Assembly: GCA_039186435.1 (NCBI GenBank)
Contig: JBCDAA010000522.1
Span: 1 to 5,754, forward strand
Reading direction: 5' to 3'
Length of the DNA stretch: 5,754 nucleotides
DNA from: JALVDI01 sp039186435
Lineage (GTDB): Bacteria > Myxococcota_A > Polyangia > Polyangiales > Houyiibacteriaceae
Below, piece after piece: positions 1 through 5,023 of this stretch (positions are counted from its first letter, which is position 1; each line of letters opens with the position of its first letter). Below the pieces are notes generated by a model. It saw nothing but the letters and a program-made list of their open reading frames with translations, ran no database searches and had not been told where the DNA came from. A program made the position numbers and the translations under genes.

Positions 1-177
1 GATATTCCTCTCTTGCTCGCAGACTTTGTTGCCGGGAGCGTCGCGGCCGATGGCGTCCACGGAACGGCGTCGATCGAAGTCCTCGTCGCGACCTATCTGT
101 CGCACGAGCGAGGGAATGTGCCGGTCGCCCTTCCCTTGCGCGGTGAAGACCTCGGCCGCTGGTTGCCGGTCACGTGA
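1..177 (+). CDS. C-terminal end of a probable Gfo/Idh/MocA-family oxidoreductase (partial)
   Basis: The reading frame is open from the first base to a TGA at 175-177, giving the last 58 residues of a protein whose start lies outside the window. The segment (DGVHGTASIEVLVATYLS..., then NVPVALPL) resembles the usual end of Gfo/Idh/MocA sugar dehydrogenases: an [A/D]DG..G..S[IL]EV helix followed by a short strand such as 'G.PV.LPL'. These enzymes use NAD(P) to oxidise or reduce sugars, often nucleotide sugars in surface-glycan pathways. It could equally be the second half of a fused alcohol dehydrogenase/Gfo protein, a form common in such loci; the missing N-terminus prevents a decision. The stop overlaps the next gene's GTG start (GTGA at 174-177), so the two are probably co-transcribed and translationally coupled. 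The family call rests on a short stretch and is tentative. Confidence 0.6.
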   Translation, partial: DIPLLLADFVAGSVAADGVHGTASIEVLVATYLSHERGNVPVALPLRGEDLGRWLPVT

Positions 178-1112
178 AACTCGGCATCGTCGGCTTCGGA
201 AAGATCGCTGCGCGCCACCTCGAGGTGTTTCGCGCCCTTGAGGTCGATGTCGTCGCCGCGGCGAACCGCAGCGAAGACGGACGCGTCAAAGCGAAGGAAG
301 CCGGCCTCGCAACCTACGCCTCGGCAGACGAGCTTCTCGCGCAGGAGAGCGTCGACGCGGTCCTCGTAACCACTTCACTCACGGAGAACTTCGAAGCCGC
401 TAAGGCGCTGATTCCTCGCGGCATCCCCATGCTTCTCGAAAAGCCGCCCGGGACGTCCATTCCGGAGGTCGAGGAGCTGGCGACCCTCGCGGAGACCCAC
501 GGCACGCCGGTGCTGGTTGGGTTCAACAGGCTTCACTACTCCATCCTCGGCCGTGCCCTCGAGCACGCCGGCGGCCTGGAGGCGGTGACCTCCGTCCTCG
601 TGGAGTGGTCCGAAAACCCGCCGCACCTCGCGCGCCGCGGGTTCAGCGAACGCCAAATCGCCCGGCGGAACTTCTCCAACAGCGTTCACGGCCTTTCGCT
701 TCTCGCGTACCTCGCGGGACGAATCTCGAACCCGGTGGCCATCGCGTCGCGTCGCTCGCCGCCGTTTGGCCTCTCGATGTCGCTTCAGGGGATCAGCGAG
801 CGCGGGACCGTCGCGACCTTCGTGTCTTCCTGGGACTCGCAGGTGCCGTGGCGACTTCGCTTTGTTGCCGCAGGTCACGTCTACAGCTTCGCGCCACTGG
901 AAGCCTGCGAGGTGGTGTCCCCGTCGCGCGAGCGCACTCGCCTCGAACCGGCCTCCTACGACGACACCTACAAGCCCGGCTTCTTTGGCCAGGCAAAGGT
1001 CTTCTTGGACGTCGTCCGCAGCCGCAGGGTCCCTGCGGCCCACGATCTTCGCGCGGCGGTCAACGTCGTCGAGCTCGCCCACGCGCTCACCGACGCGTGC
1101 GATCGCGCATGA
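174..1112 (+). CDS. Gfo/Idh/MocA-family NAD(P)-dependent sugar dehydrogenase
   Basis: A complete 312-residue protein starting with GTG. The N-terminal Rossmann fold is clear: strand MKLGIVGFGKIAARH (residues 1-15) holds the G-x-G dinucleotide loop (G7, G9). Strand VDVVAAANR (24-31) follows, where the adenosine ribose would be bound, and then the family signature EKPPG (89-93), whose K90 matches the conserved EKP lysine. The C-terminal alpha/beta domain contains NSVHG (168-172, with H172 a candidate active-site histidine) and the end motif GFFGQAKVFLDVV (269-281) typical of the family. At 312 residues it is slightly shorter than the usual 330-370. The substrate is not readable from the sequence; the neighbouring polysaccharide genes suggest a nucleotide sugar. 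There is no signal peptide, so it is cytoplasmic. The GTG start is chosen because it overlaps the previous stop and sits just before the first Rossmann strand; no strong ribosome site precedes it, which fits coupling. The stop overlaps the next gene (ATGA). Confidence 0.9.
   Translation: MKLGIVGFGKIAARHLEVFRALEVDVVAAANRSEDGRVKAKEAGLATYASADELLAQESVDAVLVTTSLTENFEAAKALIPRGIPMLLEKPPGTSIPEVEELATLAETHGTPVLVGFNRLHYSILGRALEHAGGLEAVTSVLVEWSENPPHLARRGFSERQIARRNFSNSVHGLSLLAYLAGRISNPVAIASRRSPPFGLSMSLQGISERGTVATFVSSWDSQVPWRLRFVAAGHVYSFAPLEACEVVSPSRERTRLEPASYDDTYKPGFFGQAKVFLDVVRSRRVPAAHDLRAAVNVVELAHALTDACDRA
1021..1039. repeat. 19-base near-perfect palindrome inside the oxidoreductase gene
   Basis: Nine bases, GCCGCAGGG, are followed by one T and then their exact reverse complement CCCTGCGGC. 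The element lies in the 3' part of the oxidoreductase gene and encodes residues 284-289 (RRVPAA). A one-base centre is too short for a tight hairpin without opening inner pairs, so a protein-binding palindrome or simple chance in GC-rich coding sequence are both possible. No second copy was noticed in the window. Confidence 0.5.
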
Positions 1113-1825
1113 GAGACCTTCGCCGCATCGTGGCGCTCACCGACTCGGTCGGTCTTCCGCGCATCGCCGAAGGCGACCACACCTATTGGGATGACGTTTG
1201 GCCTCAGGTGCTCGAGCGCGTGCTCCGCGAGGAAGGCGTGAAAACCGAAGTGATCAGCTGCGGAATGCGCTCGCGGACCTCGCGCGACATCAACCGCCTT
1301 CAGTTTCGCGAGCACGTCATCATGAAGCGTCCCACGGCGCTGGTGCTCCAAATCGGCGTCGTCGACTGTGCACCGCGGATCTTTCCTCTCCGCGTTCGCA
1401 AGGCGCTCGGGAGTTCCATGGTGCCTCCCGCCCTTCGAAAGCGGGTCATCGCAGTACGGTCCAAGCAGCGCGCGAAGATTACGAGCCGCGATCCTTTGCG
1501 CTACGTCTACGTTCCTCCAGCGCTCTTTGAACGCGAGGTGACGCTCTTTCGCGACTCCATCGCCGACGCAGAAGCCGCACCCTTCCCCCTCGTGCTCCCG
1601 ATCCTCGCGCACGATTGCATGGACGAGAAAAGCCCCGGATTTCTGGCCAACGTTCGGCGCTACAACCAGATCCTCGCTGAGGTTTGGGGCGACGCGTTCG
1701 TGCCGGTATCGGCGATCTTTCCCGATGGCATTCCTCGCGAGTCGATGTCCTTCGACGGCTACCACCTCGCCGCAAGCGGCCACGCGGCGGTTGCCAAGGC
1801 GCTTCACGCGCGGCTTTGTCGCTAA
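1109..1825 (+). CDS. SGNH/GDSL-type hydrolase, probable carbohydrate O-acyl esterase
   Basis: A 238-residue protein with no signal peptide or membrane segment, so probably cytoplasmic. It shows the order of blocks expected of SGNH hydrolases in altered form. Block I is ALTDSVGLPR (9-18), where S13 stands at the nucleophile position and TDS replaces GDS. A block II-like glycine is at SCGMRSRTS (G52). Block III is LQIGVVDCAPR (80-90), where GVVD replaces the usual GxND, so the oxyanion-hole asparagine is absent. Block V is SFDGYHLAASGH (214-225), supplying the D216 and H219 partners. The IG-VD-CAPR variant resembles, from memory, SGNH proteins found in polysaccharide loci. Family members usually remove or transfer acyl groups on sugars; the substrate here is unknown. 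The ATG is chosen because it overlaps the oxidoreductase stop (ATGA) and places block I right at the N-terminus. The frame stays open upstream to 605, but that part lies over the oxidoreductase gene. The gene ends nine bases from the convergent glycosyltransferase. Confidence 0.8.
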   Translation: MRDLRRIVALTDSVGLPRIAEGDHTYWDDVWPQVLERVLREEGVKTEVISCGMRSRTSRDINRLQFREHVIMKRPTALVLQIGVVDCAPRIFPLRVRKALGSSMVPPALRKRVIAVRSKQRAKITSRDPLRYVYVPPALFEREVTLFRDSIADAEAAPFPLVLPILAHDCMDEKSPGFLANVRRYNQILAEVWGDAFVPVSAIFPDGIPRESMSFDGYHLAASGHAAVAKALHARLCR

Positions 1826-1834
1826 CCTTCGTCG
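1826..1834. other. Nine-base gap between two convergent operons, no terminator visible
   Basis: The plus-strand operon ends with TAA at 1823-1825 and the minus-strand operon ends with TAG whose complement occupies 1835-1837. The gap has no room for a hairpin plus U-tract, and no obvious intrinsic terminator was found in the adjoining coding ends. The 7-mer GTCGCTA occurs at 1818-1824 and again at 1831-1837, so each stop codon overlaps a copy. Termination by Rho or by colliding polymerases is an inference. Confidence 0.6.
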
Positions 1835-3316
1835 CTAGGCTACGGCCGCGTCGAGGATGGCTGCGGCAGCGCGTTCCGAAGCCGTCTCCGGCGGAGCCCG
1901 GAAGAACTTCGCTTGCAGGTAGTCCTCAGCGCCCGGTCCTTGTCGAGCCGCGCCGCCTTTCAAGGACCGAAGCGTGTCGATCAGCGCGGCCTCACTCGTT
2001 GCGTGGTGCGTGGCTCCCGCCGTGATGAAGTCGACGTGACCGAGCTCGTTCGCGAGGTCCATCGTCACCACCGGAACCTCGAGCAGCATCGCCTCCATCG
2101 CGACCGCCGAGCCGCTCGTCACGACGGCGTGCGCCCCCTGGAGCCACGAAAAGATGCTCTTGGGCAGATCGCCGATTTGGCTACGGTCGATGACCTTGAG
2201 GGAGGACGGCTCGGGGTAGAGGTCCCGGCGGTCCTTCGGATGGAGCTTGGCAACGAACTGAAGTTCCGGAAGGGCGCGCGCCGCCTGGTCGAAGGCGCGA
2301 ATCATGGCGCGGTGATGGTCGAGGGAAACCTTCTGTCCCGCCCCCGAGGTGGCCACCAGCACGTAGGGACGGTCGTCGAGCCCAAGGGCATTCGCAATCG
2401 CCGGATCGAGGGTCCCGCCCTGGGCAGGAATCTCGTCGAGGTAGGGAGCGCCCGTGATGACGACACGGTCCTCGCCGAGCCCGTAGGATCTAAGCGCATC
2501 CTGTTGAAGCGACCCGTACACGAGCACCCGATCGGCGAGGGTTCGCGCGAGCCGGGGGTTCGCGACGCCCAGTCCATGGGCGATGCACACGGTGGGTGTG
2601 CCCTGGGCGCGGGCGACGAGACAGGTCGTGCGGCCTTCGGTGGTTAGGTCGTTTCCCACCACCACCACGCGCGGGCGAAGACTTCGAAGGAGCGCACGAA
2701 TCGTGGCGGCGACGGTAAAGACGATCGGCGACTGCGCGCGGATCTCCTGCAGGGTGATCGCGAGGAGCGCGCGCCCATCCACCTGCGATCCTTCCACGCC
2801 AGGCGCTGGAATCTTCAAACGCGCCGAGTTCTTCGACGGCCTGAGCGCCCGAATGCTTCCGGCGAGCTGCGTTATCACGCCACCGCCCCAGCGATCCCAT
2901 GGCGCAAAAGCAACGGTCATTCCTGCCGTCTTGATGCGTGCGCGGATCGCCCGAGTCGGCGAGTGAAACGCGACCGTCGCGCCCGTTCGGACAAGGGCGT
3001 TCGCCACCGGAAGCTGTTGGTCGACGTGTGACTTGGTTCGCGGCACAAAAAGAACGTCGATCGGCGTGCTCGTCGCACCCCGCGCGTCTTGCGCGATGCG
3101 CAGCTCGCGGCGAAGTTCGAAGAGCTGGCGTTTGATCTCATCCTTCCACGATGTTGATTCCGTCATCTCTCCTCGCGCAGCCGCGAGAACCGCCGAATAG
3201 ATCGGTGAGAGGAGCGCGTCGAAGAGGTCGACGTTTGCGGGCGACGACGGGAGCTCGAGGGCCGCGCGAGCCTGGTCCATCCACGCGAGGACGCCCTCCC
3301 CGCTGACCTTAGACAT
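1835..3316 (-). CDS. GT-B-fold glycosyltransferase of a surface-polysaccharide locus
   Basis: A 493-residue soluble protein. Residues 1-85 are an alpha-helical leader, with a charged, possibly coiled-coil helix at about 57-80. A first Rossmann-like domain begins at IDVLFVPRTKSHVDQQLPVA (86-105) and continues through VVVVGNDLTTEGR (217-229) and CIAHGLG (244-250). The second domain begins near YVLVATSGAG (318-327). It contains KLHPKD (357-362) and the acceptor-side TSGSAVAMEAMLLEVPVV (400-417), with E408 at the position of the conserved glutamate in GT-B enzymes. The pattern of AHG, LHPKD and SGSxxMEA is shared by capsule/teichoic-acid-type transferases and UDP-GlcNAc 2-epimerase-like proteins. 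It therefore probably transfers a sugar or sugar-phosphate to a glycan or lipid carrier; donor and acceptor are unknown. The ATG at 3316 overlaps the deacetylase stop by eight bases (ATGTCTAA). A second ATG at 3280 (M13), preceded by a G-rich GGGGAGGG at 3294-3301, is an alternative start. It is the last gene of the minus-strand operon. Confidence 0.75.
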   Translation of the reverse strand: MSKVSGEGVLAWMDQARAALELPSSPANVDLFDALLSPIYSAVLAAARGEMTESTSWKDEIKRQLFELRRELRIAQDARGATSTPIDVLFVPRTKSHVDQQLPVANALVRTGATVAFHSPTRAIRARIKTAGMTVAFAPWDRWGGGVITQLAGSIRALRPSKNSARLKIPAPGVEGSQVDGRALLAITLQEIRAQSPIVFTVAATIRALLRSLRPRVVVVGNDLTTEGRTTCLVARAQGTPTVCIAHGLGVANPRLARTLADRVLVYGSLQQDALRSYGLGEDRVVITGAPYLDEIPAQGGTLDPAIANALGLDDRPYVLVATSGAGQKVSLDHHRAMIRAFDQAARALPELQFVAKLHPKDRRDLYPEPSSLKVIDRSQIGDLPKSIFSWLQGAHAVVTSGSAVAMEAMLLEVPVVTMDLANELGHVDFITAGATHHATSEAALIDTLRSLKGGAARQGPGAEDYLQAKFFRAPPETASERAAAAILDAAVA

Positions 3317-4229
3317 CCTTGGTGTCCACGCGGGGGATCTCGAAGCGCGATGTTCCGGGCGGAGCGTCGCCGACCTCGGTCGTAAATGCGCACTCGTATC
3401 CGAGCTCTTCGAGAAGCGCGAGCGTTCCGCCGTCGAAGGTCGTTCGCTTTCCGAAGGGATACGCGAAGGGCCAGCGAGGTTGCGAACTCAGGTGTTCTTT
3501 TAAGATCCCGAGAGAGGTCTTAAGCTCATCATGCTGACGCGCCGGCGTGCACGCGGAGAGCACAGGATGACGGTGGGTGTGGCCGCCGAGCACCATGCCC
3601 GCATCCTGCATGTGCCGACTCTGCGCAAAGGTGACGTAGAAGTCCTTTGCGAACGCCGCCTCGTCGCCGAGCACATCCGCGAAGAGTTCATTCAAGACCG
3701 CAACGCGGACCGCGTCGTCGATCCGGTAGTTGACGAGGTATTTGAACGCTTTGACCTCGGGGGTGTCCCATCGGTAGGTCTTCAGCGCAGCGGCGGTCTC
3801 GTCCTCGCTCAACTCGGTCACCTCCCCGCGAGCAGCGAGCGCCGCAAGAAATCGCCGCCGGTATTCCTCGAAGCCGAGGTTGCCCATCAGGCAGTGATTC
3901 TTGTGAACCGGAAGAACCTCGCCGTGCGCCATGCACGCCGTGGGAAGCAGAAACACCCCCTCGACCTCGGCGTCGGCGAGGACCGGGGTCACCGTGGTCG
4001 CATGCTCATCGAGACCGTCGTCAAAGGTCAGCAAGCAGAGGGGACGCGACGGCTGGTAGCTCCCAGAGAGAAACGCAAGTGCGCTTTCAAGGCTCGCCAT
4101 TTCGAAGCGGTCCTTTAGGTTCGCCACCTGCGTTCGAAACGCGTCGGTAGCGAGCGCCTTTAGGCCGGGAAAACGGGTACCCGCGACATCGCGCACGTAG
4201 TGATACATGACCACTTTGAGGTGCGTCAC
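3309..4229 (-). CDS. Polysaccharide deacetylase (NodB-type, carbohydrate esterase 4 family) with long insertion
   Basis: A 306-residue protein if started at GTG 4229. CE4 enzymes use a metal ion to remove N- or O-acetyl groups from glycans. The strand LKVVMYHYV (4-12) and the NodB motif 1 TFDDG (68-72; D70 catalytic base, D71 metal ligand) are intact. Motif 2, HTHRH (217-221), keeps the H-[ST]-x-x-H pattern, so H217 and H221 would complete the metal site. Motif 3 is probably FAYPFGK (255-261), and EIPRVD (297-302) ends the barrel. About 145 residues separate motifs 1 and 2, against about 50 in compact NodB domains; the extra part includes EVLPVHKNH (104-112), WDTPEVKAFKYLVNYR (154-169) and a helical region. 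There is no signal peptide, so it acts in the cytoplasm or on the inner membrane face. The GTG start forms a GTGA overlap with the sulfotransferase stop; a TTG four codons earlier (4241) is also possible. The stop lies inside the glycosyltransferase start. Confidence 0.88.
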   Translation of the reverse strand: MTHLKVVMYHYVRDVAGTRFPGLKALATDAFRTQVANLKDRFEMASLESALAFLSGSYQPSRPLCLLTFDDGLDEHATTVTPVLADAEVEGVFLLPTACMAHGEVLPVHKNHCLMGNLGFEEYRRRFLAALAARGEVTELSEDETAAALKTYRWDTPEVKAFKYLVNYRIDDAVRVAVLNELFADVLGDEAAFAKDFYVTFAQSRHMQDAGMVLGGHTHRHPVLSACTPARQHDELKTSLGILKEHLSSQPRWPFAYPFGKRTTFDGGTLALLEELGYECAFTTEVGDAPPGTSRFEIPRVDTKDV

Positions 4230-5023
4230 CAATACCCCCAAAGCGCACCGTAGGTTGGAAGTGCCTCCTGAATGCGCTGCGCTTCACTCGCGCCGAGACT
4301 CTCAGCCCAGCTGCCAACGGAGGACTGAAAGATCGGCTTCTGGAGGGACTCGGCCGTCGCGCTCCGCTTGCCCGTGACCTTGAGGACCTTCTCGTAGTCC
4401 GCTCGGTCTCCCGCGTAGTCGGCAAGTCCGTCGTCGTAGTCTTCCTGAAGGAACGCACACGCCGCCCTGAGCGTCTCCGCGGGCTCACGAACGAGCGCCT
4501 CATAACGAACTTCAGCGTAGCGTTCGCTTTGGGTGCCGAGGTGGGCTTCCGCGGCCGCCAGCGCACCCTGCGCCTTCGCAAGAAAGGTCGGGAGGTCGGA
4601 CTTTTGATTCCGTTTCCAGCTGGCCCACACATCTCGCGGATCGCGAACGACGTGAAACACCTGGGACCCCGCCCAGCTCTCCCAGATTCGGTCGAGGTGA
4701 AAGATGTTGTCCGGGGTCTTTTCGAGCCAGCGCGGTTTTCCCTCTGCCGCCGCGCAGTGCCCGAGAAAGCGGTGGAGGAAGTCCGGTGCACTCGTCGCTT
4801 CCAATGCGAGGCGTCGGTGGTCCTCCTCGGCGACGCCGTAGAACTCGCGGACCCATACCGCGCGCTTTGTTTCAACATCCTTGAAGGACACCCAGAGGTC
4901 ATCCGCGAACCAGTGCGTCTCCAGGCCCGCAAAGATCCGCGGGTGCCGGCCAAGAAGCTTTCGCAGGAGGGAGGTCCCAGACTTCATCAGACCCCCGATG
5001 AAGATCGGCGGAGCGTTGCTCAT
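4226..5023 (-). CDS. PAPS-dependent sulfotransferase
   Basis: A 265-residue protein in the sulfotransferase fold, predicted to move a sulfuryl group from 3'-phosphoadenosine 5'-phosphosulfate (PAPS) to an acceptor. The 5'-phosphosulfate loop is FIGGLMKSGTSLLRKLL (8-24), with K14 as the key lysine and SGTS as the P-loop-like turn. WLEKTPDNIFHL (99-110) is the second conserved stretch of the family. The 3'-phosphate site is VFHVVRDPRDVWASW (122-136), with R127 and S135 the expected ligands. The C-terminal SSVGSW and GALWGYW segments match the usual family ending. No transmembrane anchor is visible, so it is a soluble cytoplasmic enzyme. Position between the flippase and deacetylase suggests a sulfated glycan or lipid-linked precursor, but the acceptor cannot be read from sequence. 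The ATG at 5023 overlaps the flippase stop (ATGA) and has a good ribosome site. The frame is open upstream to 5374, but that extension runs out of frame over the flippase gene and lacks family features. Confidence 0.92.
   Translation of the reverse strand: MSNAPPIFIGGLMKSGTSLLRKLLGRHPRIFAGLETHWFADDLWVSFKDVETKRAVWVREFYGVAEEDHRRLALEATSAPDFLHRFLGHCAAAEGKPRWLEKTPDNIFHLDRIWESWAGSQVFHVVRDPRDVWASWKRNQKSDLPTFLAKAQGALAAAEAHLGTQSERYAEVRYEALVREPAETLRAACAFLQEDYDDGLADYAGDRADYEKVLKVTGKRSATAESLQKPIFQSSVGSWAESLGASEAQRIQEALPTYGALWGYW
4235..4239 (-). promoter_or_regulatory. Possible ribosome binding site for the deacetylase
   Basis: On the minus strand a run of five G lies five bases before the GTG at 4229. 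It would favour this GTG over the TTG at 4241, which would lie upstream of the run. The match to the anti-Shine-Dalgarno sequence is weak, and coupling through the GTGA overlap may matter more. Confidence 0.35.

Noticed and set aside
26..241. Plus-strand 71-codon open frame across the first gene junction
   Set aside because: It is arginine- and serine-rich without features and overlaps two better-supported frames.
605..1108. Upstream extension of the SGNH hydrolase frame to 605
   Set aside because: It overlaps the oxidoreductase gene out of frame, is arginine- and proline-rich, and would put the block I serine far from the N-terminus.
375..1807. Long minus-strand open frames (375-1082 and 968-1807) opposite the oxidoreductase and SGNH genes
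   Set aside because: Their translations are rich in Arg, Ala, Gly and His with no recognisable fold, as expected for the antisense of GC-rich genes, and they lie opposite well-supported coding sequence.
1913..2647. Plus-strand open frame of 244 codons opposite the glycosyltransferase
   Set aside because: It is a shadow of the GT-B gene, with low-complexity, highly charged composition and no family motifs.
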